Positions 1-7,826 of a stretch of 21,782 bases of DNA are shown here, piece after piece. Numbering within the stretch: the first letter of the stretch is position 1; every line of letters starts with the position of its first letter. The notes under the pieces are model-generated. The model did no database searches, was not told where the DNA came from, and saw nothing but the letters and a program-made list of their open reading frames with translations. The stretch is taken from NCBI RefSeq assembly GCF_001298715.1, contig NZ_CDSC02000301.1:1-21782 (forward strand). Reading direction: 5' to 3'. A program made the position numbers and the translations under genes. The DNA is from Bathymodiolus azoricus thioautotrophic gill symbiont (GTDB lineage: Bacteria > Pseudomonadota > Gammaproteobacteria > PS1 > Pseudothioglobaceae).

Positions 1-11
1 ATGATGCGAAT

Positions 12-3000
12 TTACATATCATTTTTATCTTCTTTTTTGAGAAAACCATTAGTGTCAATTTTTTCAGACTTAACAGTTGTTTTCTTACCGTCATTTTGAT
101 TGGTTTTCTTATTTAGATCTTTTGCAGCTTTGTTATTCTTAGACAATGTGCTTTTAATCCATTCTTTGGCATTATCCTTATTGCACTTTGACGCTTCTTT
201 TTCAATGTTGTATTTTGCATCAGAATTAGTATCATCTGATAATAAACCCATACTAATAGCAATACCACGAAAAGATGCCTCGCCTGCAGATAGCGCGCCC
301 AACGGAATAACGATTAGGGTCAACACGGTTGACACTAACACACCAAATAATAGTGAAATAGCCATGCCCTGGAAGATTGGGTCAGACAAAATAACGCTTG
401 AACCGCCAACAAGTGCAAAAGCAGTAATCATAATAGGACGCGTTCTTGACGCACAAGAATTTACCACTGCATCAAAGAACGGCACACCTTTGGCGTATTC
501 TTGCACCGTAAAGTCTACCAATAAGATTGAATTACGCACAATAATGCCTGCTAAAGCAATCCAACCAATCATTGAAGTGGCGGTAAATTCTGCACCAAGT
601 AACCAATGCCCTGGCACAATGCCCAATAGTGTCAGCGGAATTGGTGCCATAATTACTGCTGGTACGATGAAATTACCAAATTGCCAAACAACCAACATAT
701 AGATAACCACCAATGCTACCGCAAATGCACTGCCCATGTCCCGGAAAGTTTCATAAGTAACCGTCCATTCCCCAGTCCATTCAAAACTTGGCACAGTTTG
801 ATCTTTTGGTGGCCCTAAATACTCACCTTGTAGTTGCTTACCATTAACCGTTTTATAATCTAATAACAAATCATCAACGCCAAACATTGCATAGATTGGC
901 GCACTTAAGCGCCCTATTGGCTCACCTAAAACATACTCAATATCCGCTAAGTCCTTGTGGAAAATCAAATCATCTTGTTTCTTATAAACAAAAGAACCCA
1001 ATTCAGAAACTGGAATCATGCCACCATGTTGTGAAGGCACTGGTAATTGCGTCAAATAAGACAGTTGTGAGCGTTTAGACAATGGTATTTTAATACGAAC
1101 ACGCGAAGGTTCAAGCGCATTTTTGAGGCGAATCGTAGTCACATTAAAACTGCTCATTGCCATTGCTAAGGTTTCTTTAATGACCTGCACACTTACGCCA
1201 AAACGCGATGCTTTTGCGGTATCTACTTGGAAGTTAATCACTGGATACTCATCACGCATCAAATTATCAACATCTGTCATCGTGCCTGAGGCTTTAAACA
1301 TTTTAGTTAAATCATTGGCTAACTTACGACGCGTTGCTTTATCGGGTCCGTATACTTCTGCAACCACTGGACGCAATACTGGTGGTCCAGGTGGCATTTC
1401 AACCACAGCATAATTAGCACCAACATCAAGTGCTACTTGCTGAACTAATTGTCGAGCTTCAAGTGCAATTTCATGACTTGAACGCTCACGCTCACCTTTA
1501 TCCACTAATTGGATTTGCAATTCGCCTTCTGATGATTTTTGCCTTAAATAAGAATGCCTCACTAAGCCGTTAAAATCAAATGGCTTGGCTGTTCCTGAAT
1601 AAGTTTGAATAGACACGACTTCTGGCATTTTGCGTAGTATTTGTGCCATCTTATGTAGTGTTGATGCTGTGTTCGCTAATGCGCTACCATCAGGCATATC
1701 AAGCGATACACCAAACTCTGATTTGTTATCTAATGGCAACATCTTCACTGGCACTGCTGTGGTATAAAACATTGACATTGACAAGAAAAATGTTATTACC
1801 AAGCCAATTAAGAAACCCATTCCATAAACTTTAACACTGAATAATTTAGAAATAGTTGAATGAAAGAATGCGTGCAATACCTTACCTTCTCTTTCTTCTT
1901 TTGCATGCATCTTGTGCAATACACCTATTGGTGGCACAAATTTCATAATGAAGTAAGGGGTAAATACGAATGCTGCAAACAACGAGAACATCATTGCTAC
2001 CGATCCTAATACTGGGATTGGTACCATATACGGGCCCATCATACCACTTACTGCTGCCATTGGAATCAGGGCAGCAACCACAGTAAAGGTTGCTAAAATT
2101 GTTGGATTACCCACTTCACGCACTGCATCAATCGCAGTGGCAATAGTAATTTTGTTGTCAATCAGCCAGCGTCGGTAAATATTTTCAGTGACAACAATTG
2201 CATCATCCACCAAAATACCAATAGAGAAAACCAACGCAAATAAACTCACTCTATCAATGGTCATGCCCAACATCCACGCTGAGAAAATAGTCATTAATAA
2301 TACAACTGGAATTACCAGTGTCACTACAATTGCAGGGCGAATACCAAGTGCAAACCAAACCAATAAAGTCACAGCACCAGTAGCAATAAAGAGTTTCTTG
2401 ATCAATGAATTAACCTTGTCTTCAGCAGATTTTCCATAGTTTCTGCTAACGCTAACTTCAACATTATCTGGAATAAGGCGCCCCTTCAATTCTTCAACTT
2501 TAGCCAAAATATCGTTAGCAACTTTAACACCATTAGTACCAAACTTCTTTGCAATAGCAATGGTTACTGCCTGCTCACCTGTTGCTTTGATTTTGTCTTG
2601 ACTGGCAACACCACTATAGTGATTAACCATGTGGTGTGCTTCTTCTGGCGCATAATACACATCTGCAATATCACGCACATACACAGGCTTTCCATCATTT
2701 ACTGTAACCACTAAATTCTCGATGTCTTCAACTTTCTTAAAAAAGTCACCTGAATAAACCTCCATTTTGTAGCCGTTTAACTCGATATTACCGGTATGTG
2801 AACTAACATTTGCACTGCCAATAGTGTTTGAGATTTGCTGAATAGAAATACCATAGCCCGCCAAACGACCAGGAAAAATATCAATATGGAAAATCTCTTT
2901 GCGTCCACCAACAACAAAGCCATTGTTGGTATTTGGAACCTTGCCAAGTTGTTGTAATAATTCTAAGCCCAAGGAGCGTAACTGTCCATCGTCAAGTGAT

Positions 3001-3530
3001 TTTGACCATAAGGTAAGATTAACAATAGACACATCATCAATTTCTTTTGGTTTAACCAGTGGTGTTCTAGCGCCTGGCGGCATAAAGTCAAGATTTGCCA
3101 ACATTTTGTCACGCACCTTGACAACAGAAGTTGTCATTTCTTGCCCTACATCAAACTCAATGGTAACAATACCCTGACCTTTATCGCTGACTGAATATAC
3201 ATGCTTAACCCCTAAAATATTAGACATTAGACGCTCTAATGGTTTAACCACAATATTAGACACCTCTTCCGAAGAAGCACCTGGATATTCAACAAAAACA
3301 TCAATGAGTGGTACAGAAATCTGCGGGTCTTCTTGTCGTGGTGTGGAGATAAGTCCAATAATGCCAGCGCCAAGCATAGCAAAGAATAAAATAATAGACA
3401 ATGGGGAGGTGATAAAAGCCTTAGTTAACTTGCCAGCAACGCCCAACTCGTAATCTCTTAAGTCATCTAAAATTATATCTTTATCGATATTCTTATCTTT
3501 AGAGATATCAATGTGTTCGTGTTTTTTCAT
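12..3530 (-). CDS. RND-family efflux transporter, inner-membrane permease (AcrB/HAE-like)
   Basis: Proton-driven pump of the resistance-nodulation-division superfamily, expected to form an inner-membrane trimer exporting small molecules through an adaptor and an outer-membrane channel. The 1172-residue protein has the standard layout: TM1 at about 42-61, a large periplasmic domain, TM2-TM6 at about 380-530, a second periplasmic domain at about 590-925, and TM8-TM12 at about 935-1080. The TM4 proton-relay pair is present as VDDAIVVTEN (D442, D443). TM10 carries GIIVRNSILLVDF, with Arg999 where AcrB has Lys940. A hydrophilic Lys/Asn/Asp-rich tail of about 75-90 residues follows TM12 and is longer than usual. 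The start is preceded by a purine-rich AGGGGA site. The gene lies 59 bases downstream of the adaptor gene on the same strand. Substrate cannot be told from sequence; the VDD pair and overall type argue for small organic compounds, but metals are not excluded. No TolC-like gene is in the window. Confidence 0.93.
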   Translation of the reverse strand: MKKHEHIDISKDKNIDKDIILDDLRDYELGVAGKLTKAFITSPLSIILFFAMLGAGIIGLISTPRQEDPQISVPLIDVFVEYPGASSEEVSNIVVKPLERLMSNILGVKHVYSVSDKGQGIVTIEFDVGQEMTTSVVKVRDKMLANLDFMPPGARTPLVKPKEIDDVSIVNLTLWSKSLDDGQLRSLGLELLQQLGKVPNTNNGFVVGGRKEIFHIDIFPGRLAGYGISIQQISNTIGSANVSSHTGNIELNGYKMEVYSGDFFKKVEDIENLVVTVNDGKPVYVRDIADVYYAPEEAHHMVNHYSGVASQDKIKATGEQAVTIAIAKKFGTNGVKVANDILAKVEELKGRLIPDNVEVSVSRNYGKSAEDKVNSLIKKLFIATGAVTLLVWFALGIRPAIVVTLVIPVVLLMTIFSAWMLGMTIDRVSLFALVFSIGILVDDAIVVTENIYRRWLIDNKITIATAIDAVREVGNPTILATFTVVAALIPMAAVSGMMGPYMVPIPVLGSVAMMFSLFAAFVFTPYFIMKFVPPIGVLHKMHAKEEREGKVLHAFFHSTISKLFSVKVYGMGFLIGLVITFFLSMSMFYTTAVPVKMLPLDNKSEFGVSLDMPDGSALANTASTLHKMAQILRKMPEVVSIQTYSGTAKPFDFNGLVRHSYLRQKSSEGELQIQLVDKGERERSSHEIALEARQLVQQVALDVGANYAVVEMPPGPPVLRPVVAEVYGPDKATRRKLANDLTKMFKASGTMTDVDNLMRDEYPVINFQVDTAKASRFGVSVQVIKETLAMAMSSFNVTTIRLKNALEPSRVRIKIPLSKRSQLSYLTQLPVPSQHGGMIPVSELGSFVYKKQDDLIFHKDLADIEYVLGEPIGRLSAPIYAMFGVDDLLLDYKTVNGKQLQGEYLGPPKDQTVPSFEWTGEWTVTYETFRDMGSAFAVALVVIYMLVVWQFGNFIVPAVIMAPIPLTLLGIVPGHWLLGAEFTATSMIGWIALAGIIVRNSILLVDFTVQEYAKGVPFFDAVVNSCASRTRPIMITAFALVGGSSVILSDPIFQGMAISLLFGVLVSTVLTLIVIPLGALSAGEASFRGIAISMGLLSDDTNSDAKYNIEKEASKCNKDNAKEWIKSTLSKNNKAAKDLNKKTNQNDGKKTTVKSEKIDTNGFLKKEDKNDM

Positions 3531-3589
3531 AAGTCCCCTGTATGAAAAATGGTATTTTGATGGTTATTCATAATTATGTAAAGAGCTTA

Positions 3590-4747
3590 CTAAATATCCA
3601 TCCCTGAAATCATCATAATACTAGGATTAATAACGATTTTTTCACCAATCTTTAAACCAGATAAAACACTTTTTTGATAATCACTGATTTGCTCACCAAG
3701 GCGTATAAACCTCAATTCAGTTTTACTGGTTTGTGGATTGACAACAAACACACTTGGTAAGCTAGAACGCCACATAATTGCCGTTTCTGGAATAATGGGT
3801 GTTAGTGGACCTGAATCTGTTTCAAAAATTTCTACTTCTGCATAAGCACCTGCTAAGACTGGTAGGTTCTCAGGTAAGTCAAATTTCACTTTAACACTGT
3901 GTTTGTTGTTATCGGCAATTGGATAAATTTGTGAGAGTTTTGCATTAACCACAACATTTACCATGTCTAATTTAATACGGTATTTCTTATTGAGTTTTAA
4001 ACTGGTTATCAAGCGCGAAGGTACATTTAACTCAACTTGTAATTTTTTGATATTGGCAAATTTCATCAACACTTGCCCAGACTGCACAATATCACCTTGA
4101 TCAACATTCTTAACCACAATAACACCATCAAAAGGCGCAACAACATTTGCATCCTTTAGGCGTTCTTCTACTTGCTTAAGCTTAAGTCGTGCTTGTGTTA
4201 GTTTGTTTTTCGCCTGTTGATAACTGGTATAGCGTGAAGTACGATTGGCAAACTTATCAAAAGCAGGATCGCCTCTCCCACTCATTTTCACCATTGGGTC
4301 TGTGAACATTGAGAACATACCTGGAATACCGCCAAACATACTGCTTGAATTTGGAGAAACAATAGATTGAGAATATTGCACGCCAGCATTTCTTAACGCC
4401 TCATTAGCGGAAGATATTTCTGCATAAACCGCGTCTCTTTGTGCTTGAATAGATTCTTGCTCAAGCGTTATTAGAATAGCGCCCCGCTTAAACATATCCC
4501 CTTCTTTGCCGTTAATTGTCAACACATCGCCTGAAACTTGTGCCGATAAAGTCACTTGGGCAGAAGAAATAACTTTACCACCTAAAAGCGCCCTCTTGTC
4601 AAGTGAGCGTCCAAATACTTGTTGGATATTATAAGTTGAATTAAAATTTTTTGAATGTTGACTAGGATCTTGATTAAATGATTCCGCTAAAGCAGGAAGT
4701 GACAGTAATAAAGCCAGTGTAGTCAAAAGAGCAATTGATGAATTCAT
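3590..4747 (-). CDS. RND efflux periplasmic adaptor subunit (HlyD/MFP family)
   Basis: Membrane-fusion protein that would bridge the downstream RND pump to an outer-membrane channel. The 385-residue protein starts with a Sec signal peptide (hydrophobic 5-20, likely cleavage after LPALA) and has no lipobox cysteine, so it is probably soluble or tethered only through the complex. Two half-motifs of the barrel-sandwich (lipoyl-like) domain are visible: SAQVSGDVLTINGKEGD near 68-84 and VVAPFDGVIVVKNVDQGD near 202-219. A helical hairpin (about 98-200) lies between them, and beta-barrel and membrane-proximal domains follow. The hairpin is interrupted near its tip by a Gly/Phe/Met-rich segment (Met at 137, 144, 147, 152, 155). 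It is the first gene of the minus-strand pair. Its upstream region holds a perfect 12-base tandem duplication. Family assignment is firm; substrate is unknown. Confidence 0.92.
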   Translation of the reverse strand: MNSSIALLTTLALLLSLPALAESFNQDPSQHSKNFNSTYNIQQVFGRSLDKRALLGGKVISSAQVTLSAQVSGDVLTINGKEGDMFKRGAILITLEQESIQAQRDAVYAEISSANEALRNAGVQYSQSIVSPNSSSMFGGIPGMFSMFTDPMVKMSGRGDPAFDKFANRTSRYTSYQQAKNKLTQARLKLKQVEERLKDANVVAPFDGVIVVKNVDQGDIVQSGQVLMKFANIKKLQVELNVPSRLITSLKLNKKYRIKLDMVNVVVNAKLSQIYPIADNNKHSVKVKFDLPENLPVLAGAYAEVEIFETDSGPLTPIIPETAIMWRSSLPSVFVVNPQTSKTELRFIRLGEQISDYQKSVLSGLKIGEKIVINPSIMMISGMDI

Positions 4748-4767
4748 AGTTAATCTTATTAAAATAA

Positions 4768-4791
4768 TTTAGGTGTAGCTTTAGGTGTAGC
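4768..4791. repeat. Perfect 12-bp tandem duplication upstream of the efflux operon
   Basis: Two adjacent identical copies of TTTAGGTGTAGC (4768-4779 and 4780-4791). They lie 21-44 bases upstream of the adaptor start codon, so they fall in the promoter or 5' leader of the minus-strand efflux operon. They could be a duplicated regulator site or a replication-slippage duplication; the sequence alone does not decide. Confidence 0.8.
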
Positions 4792-4832
4792 AAATATCCG
4801 AACCTCGTTATTTTACAATATTTACTCTGTTT

Positions 4833-4856
4833 TTTATCACTATTTTATTTGATAAA
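4833..4856. promoter_or_regulatory. Inverted repeat between the efflux operon and pdxA
   Basis: A perfect 7-base inverted repeat, TTTATCA (4833-4839) and TGATAAA (4850-4856), separated by 10 bases, in the 169-base divergent intergenic region. No U-tract follows on either strand, so an operator is more likely than a terminator. In such AT-rich DNA chance is a real alternative. Confidence 0.35.
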
Positions 4857-4881
4857 CCTTAATTCATCGGGCTTTGCCTTT

Positions 4882-4887
4882 TATAAT
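4882..4887 (+). promoter_or_regulatory. Probable -10 element for pdxA
   Basis: Consensus TATAAT 30 bases ahead of the pdxA start codon. The hexamer 17 bases upstream (4859-4864, TTAATT) is a poor -35 match, so only the -10 is well supported. Confidence 0.45.
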
Positions 4888-4916
4888 TAGAGTTTTTTTA
4901 ATATATTAATTAAGCA

Positions 4917-5879
4917 ATGTTTGCATTTACCCCTGGCGAACCCGCTGGAATAGGGCCTGATTTAGCAGTGATTCACGCGCAAGAAAAATCTAAAAAAGAT
5001 TTATTGGTTTTTGCCGATCCTGATATGTTACTACATCGAGCTAAAATCCTTAATTTAACCCTTAAAATCAGTGAATCAGAATCAACTTCTAATGCTCAGA
5101 CATTATGCGTCTACCCTATTAAAATAGCCGATAAAGTCGTTGCTGGTACGCTGAATAAAAACAATGCTGAGTATGTGTTAAAAACATTGGACTTGGCCAC
5201 ACAGCATTGCCTTAATGGCAACACTCAAGCGCTTGTAACTGGACCACTACACAAAGGCATTATCAACCAATCAGGCATTTACCCTAACTTTAGTGGTCAC
5301 ACTGAGTATCTGGCTCATCTCTCAGGCGTGGACAAAACCGTAATGATGTTGGCAACCGATGGATTGCGAGTGGCATTAGCAACAACACATCTGCCACTAA
5401 ATCAAGTATCAAAGCACATACAAGCCGACTCTTTAGAAAAAACCCTAAATATCATTCACAAGTCCTTGCAGAATTATGGTCTGCAAAATCCTAAGATTGT
5501 TATCTGTGGGCTCAATCCTCACGCAGGTGAAGATGGATATTTAGGCTCTGAAGAAATTGAAATCATCAATCCTTTGATTAAGAAACTCAATAAACAGGGG
5601 CTAAATCTTGTTGGTAGCGTACCCGCTGATACTGCTTTTACAGCTGATGCGCTAAAAGGCGTGGACTGCGTATTGGCAATGTATCACGACCAAGGTTTAC
5701 CGGTATTAAAAACCTTGGGTTTTAAAAAAGCCGTTAATATTACCTTGGGTTTGCCCTTTATTCGTACTTCAGTTGACCACGGCACAGCGCTTAATCTTGC
5801 TGGTACAGGCAATATAAGTCTGGGTAGTTTTAATACTGCGTTAAAAACTGCGCAAAATTTTATAGCGTCTAAATTATGA
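4917..5879 (+). CDS. pdxA: 4-hydroxythreonine-4-phosphate dehydrogenase PdxA
   Basis: NAD-dependent, metal-requiring dehydrogenase of the DXP-dependent pyridoxal phosphate pathway. It oxidises 4-phosphohydroxy-L-threonine, and the product decarboxylates to 3-amino-1-hydroxyacetone phosphate. The 320-residue protein carries the family signatures in order: TPGEPAGIGPD at the N-terminus, TGPLHKG near 108, SGHTEYLA, ALATTHLPL, CGLNPHAGE near 198, MYHDQGLPVLK and FIRTSVDHGTA. These cover the metal-binding histidine and aspartate regions. Length is close to the E. coli enzyme (about 329). There is no strong Shine-Dalgarno site before the ATG, but the protein already begins a few residues before the conserved TPGEPAG motif and no better upstream start is visible. 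First gene of the pdxA-rsmA-apaG-apaH set; the surA gene that precedes it in E. coli is absent here. It shares 4 bases (ATGA) with rsmA, which suggests translational coupling. Confidence 0.97.
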   Translation: MFAFTPGEPAGIGPDLAVIHAQEKSKKDLLVFADPDMLLHRAKILNLTLKISESESTSNAQTLCVYPIKIADKVVAGTLNKNNAEYVLKTLDLATQHCLNGNTQALVTGPLHKGIINQSGIYPNFSGHTEYLAHLSGVDKTVMMLATDGLRVALATTHLPLNQVSKHIQADSLEKTLNIIHKSLQNYGLQNPKIVICGLNPHAGEDGYLGSEEIEIINPLIKKLNKQGLNLVGSVPADTAFTADALKGVDCVLAMYHDQGLPVLKTLGFKKAVNITLGLPFIRTSVDHGTALNLAGTGNISLGSFNTALKTAQNFIASKL

Positions 5880-6643
5880 GTAAGCATAAAGCTAGAAAGC
5901 GTTTTGGACAAAACTTTTTAACTGATAACAGCGTTATTGAGCATATTGTCGCCACTATCGCACCAAAGTTTAATGATAATTTACTTGAAATTGGTCCTGG
6001 TCAAGGTGCAATGACGCTGCCTTTATTAGAACGCGTCAAACAACTAAATGTTATTGAAATTGATGAAGATTTGATCGCTGTGTTGAACAATTTAAACAAA
6101 GACAACCTTGTTATTCATCAAGGTGATGCGCTTAAATTTGACCTAAGCACCCTGACAACACCCCTTCGTGTGGTGGGAAATTTGCCTTACAATATCTCGT
6201 CGCCACTACTTTTTCATCTACTTGAAAACAGAGACAAAGTGGTGGATATGACTTTTATGTTACAAAAAGAAGTCGTAAAAAGAATGGTAGCTGAAAATGG
6301 TTCGAAAATTTATGGGCGCCTGAGTGTGATGATGCAAGCATTTTTTGAAGTTGAATTAATTTTTATCGTGCCACCTGAGTCTTTTGAACCTGCGCCAAAG
6401 GTGGATTCTGCCATTGTCTATCTCAAACCCTTAGCGCCATCAAAAGTTAGTAATACTGAGATTTTTGAGAAAATCGTCAAGGCAGCTTTTTCTCAACGCA
6501 GAAAAACCCTTGGAAATTGTTTAAAATCTTTGCTGTTACAAGAACAAACAACCATCGACTTATCACAACGCGCTGAAATGCTTGCAGTGGAAGATTTTAT
6601 TGTCTTAGCTGATGCATATGAGGCATTTACACATACGGAATAA
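5876..6643 (+). CDS. rsmA: 16S rRNA (adenine-1518/1519-N6) dimethyltransferase RsmA/KsgA
   Basis: SAM-dependent enzyme that dimethylates two adjacent adenines in the 3'-terminal helix 45 of 16S rRNA during late 30S assembly; its loss confers kasugamycin resistance. The 255-residue protein shows KARKRFGQNFLTD at the N-terminus, the SAM motif I LEIGPGQG near 38-45, the acidic motif IEIDEDL, the catalytic motif IV NLPYNIS near 102-108, and the C-terminal FSQRRKTLGNCLKSL. Its start overlaps the pdxA stop by 4 bases. apaG begins 4 bases after its stop. The order pdxA-rsmA-apaG-apaH matches E. coli, which supports both orthology and co-transcription. Confidence 0.97.
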   Translation: MSKHKARKRFGQNFLTDNSVIEHIVATIAPKFNDNLLEIGPGQGAMTLPLLERVKQLNVIEIDEDLIAVLNNLNKDNLVIHQGDALKFDLSTLTTPLRVVGNLPYNISSPLLFHLLENRDKVVDMTFMLQKEVVKRMVAENGSKIYGRLSVMMQAFFEVELIFIVPPESFEPAPKVDSAIVYLKPLAPSKVSNTEIFEKIVKAAFSQRRKTLGNCLKSLLLQEQTTIDLSQRAEMLAVEDFIVLADAYEAFTHTE

Positions 6644-6647
6644 TATT

Positions 6648-7019
6648 ATGAAAAACAACATTAAAATTACTGTTAAAGTTACCCCTATAGAAGCTCAAAC
6701 CATTCCTTTCAATAGTCAATACGCCTTTGCCTATACAATCACTATTAGTAATCAAGGAGAAATTGGTTCACGGTTAATTAGCAGACACTGGTTTATCCAA
6801 GATGAAACTGGATACACAGAAGAGGTGATTGGCGAAGGCGTGGTGGGTAAACAACCACATTTACTGCCTAACGAGTCTTTTGAGTACACTTCTGGGGCAA
6901 TGATTAAAACACCAACAGGTACGATGAAAGGAAAATATCATATGATTAGTGACACGGGTGAACATTTTAGTGTTGAAATCGCAGAATTCGTACTAAGTAA
7001 GCCCTATACATTACAATGA
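6648..7019 (+). CDS. apaG: ApaG domain protein (CorD family)
   Basis: Small beta-sandwich protein of 123 residues from the ApaG/DUF525 family. Its molecular role is poorly defined; in E. coli it is linked to divalent-cation (Co2+/Mg2+) phenotypes. Visible family features are ITVKVTP at the start, FAYTITISNQGE, LISRHWFI, the GEGVVGKQPHLLPNESFEYTSG core and the GKYHM segment. The in-frame ATG 36 bases upstream lies inside rsmA and adds non-homologous residues, so the ATG at 6648, four bases after the rsmA stop, is preferred. Its stop overlaps the start of apaH in an ATGA junction, indicating coupled translation. Confidence 0.95.
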   Translation: MKNNIKITVKVTPIEAQTIPFNSQYAFAYTITISNQGEIGSRLISRHWFIQDETGYTEEVIGEGVVGKQPHLLPNESFEYTSGAMIKTPTGTMKGKYHMISDTGEHFSVEIAEFVLSKPYTLQ

Positions 7020-7826
7020 GCGATTATCTAATTGGTGATATTCAAGGGTGTTTTGATTCATTACAAAAATTACTTAAAAAAGTAGCATTTTCTAGCGATA
7101 AAGACCAATTGTTTTTTTTAGGGGATGTGGTTAATCGTGGCAACAAATCACTTGAGACCTTAAGATTTATCAAAGATTTATCTGAAAACGCCCAAATGGT
7201 GTTGGGTAATCATGATTTTCATTTATTAGCCTGTGCTCTGGGTGATAAAACCCCCAGTAATCAAGATACTTTTAGCGATATTTTAAACGCCAAAGACAAA
7301 GTGGCATTGATCGATTTTTTGTTACAACAACCCTTAGTGATTGAACATAAAAATGCACTCTTACTACACGCAGGTGTCCCCCCCTAACTGGGATAAAAAC
7401 ACACTTTTATCTCAGTCCTTTACAGTTGAAAAACACTTAAAAAAATCCGATGCAGAGGGTTTTATCAACCAAATGTATGGCAATTCTCCACACACTTGGC
7501 ATCTTGATTTAGAGGAAATGGAGGCTTGTCGCTATACCATTAATGCTTGCATGCGTATGCGTTTTTGTCGCGCAGATGGCACTTTAGAATTTGAGCATAA
7601 AATGGGGCAAAATACTGCACCAATAGGCTTTAAAGCTTGGTTTTTACACGAACATAGAATACTGACAAATACCGATATCTTTTTTGGTCATTGGTCCACC
7701 CTATCCGCCATTAACACGCCACATATCTACCCTATGGATCATGGCTGTGTTTGGGGTCAAGCTCTCGGCGCTCAATTAAGTGCAATTCGCTTCGAAGATA
7801 GACAAGTATTTTCCGTAGGTTGTTAG
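7016..7826 (+). pseudogene. apaH: Diadenosine tetraphosphatase ApaH, split by a +1 frameshift
   Basis: ApaH symmetrically hydrolyses Ap4A to two ADP and can remove nucleoside-tetraphosphate caps from mRNA. It is a metallophosphatase. The first frame (7016-7387, 123 residues) carries the metal-site motifs GDIQGCFDSL, FLGDVVNRG, LGNHDFH and LLHAGVPP, then ends at TAA. The family sequence continues directly in the +1 frame from AAC at 7386 (NWD...) to the stop at 7824-7826, including YGNSPHTW, RMRFCRADG and FFGHWSTL. The break falls in a seven-C run (7378-7384). With six C the reading would be an uninterrupted 269-residue protein, close to E. coli ApaH (280). Both halves keep all recognisable motifs, so this is a very recent mutation, an assembly or sequencing error, or a tolerated frameshift: the site is CCC-UAA, where tRNA-Pro could slip +1 to CCU and restore the expected residues. 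Its end overlaps dapF on the other strand by 4 bases. Confidence 0.9.
7378..7384 (+). repeat. apaH: C7 homopolymer at the apaH frameshift
   Basis: Seven consecutive C directly followed by TAA in the upstream frame (GTC CCC CCC TAA). One C fewer restores the ApaH frame as V-P-P-N-W-D. It could vary in length by replication or transcription slippage. Confidence 0.9.

Noticed and set aside
100..702. 200-codon open frame on the plus strand antisense to the RND pump
   Set aside because: It lies wholly inside a clearly recognised RND coding sequence, has no family features, and mirrors the hydrophobic codons of the other strand. Similar antisense open frames inside bamA, groEL and parE were rejected for the same reason.
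3541..3578. Small inverted repeats between the adaptor and pump genes (TATGAA/TTCATA and CATAATTATG)
   Set aside because: Short, AT-only arms with long loop or self-palindromy expected by chance in such sequence; no U-tract and the genes appear co-transcribed.
6612..6647. Upstream start for apaG inside rsmA
   Set aside because: The extra 12 residues are not ApaG-like, and the ATG at 6648, four bases after the rsmA stop, gives the normal family N-terminus.
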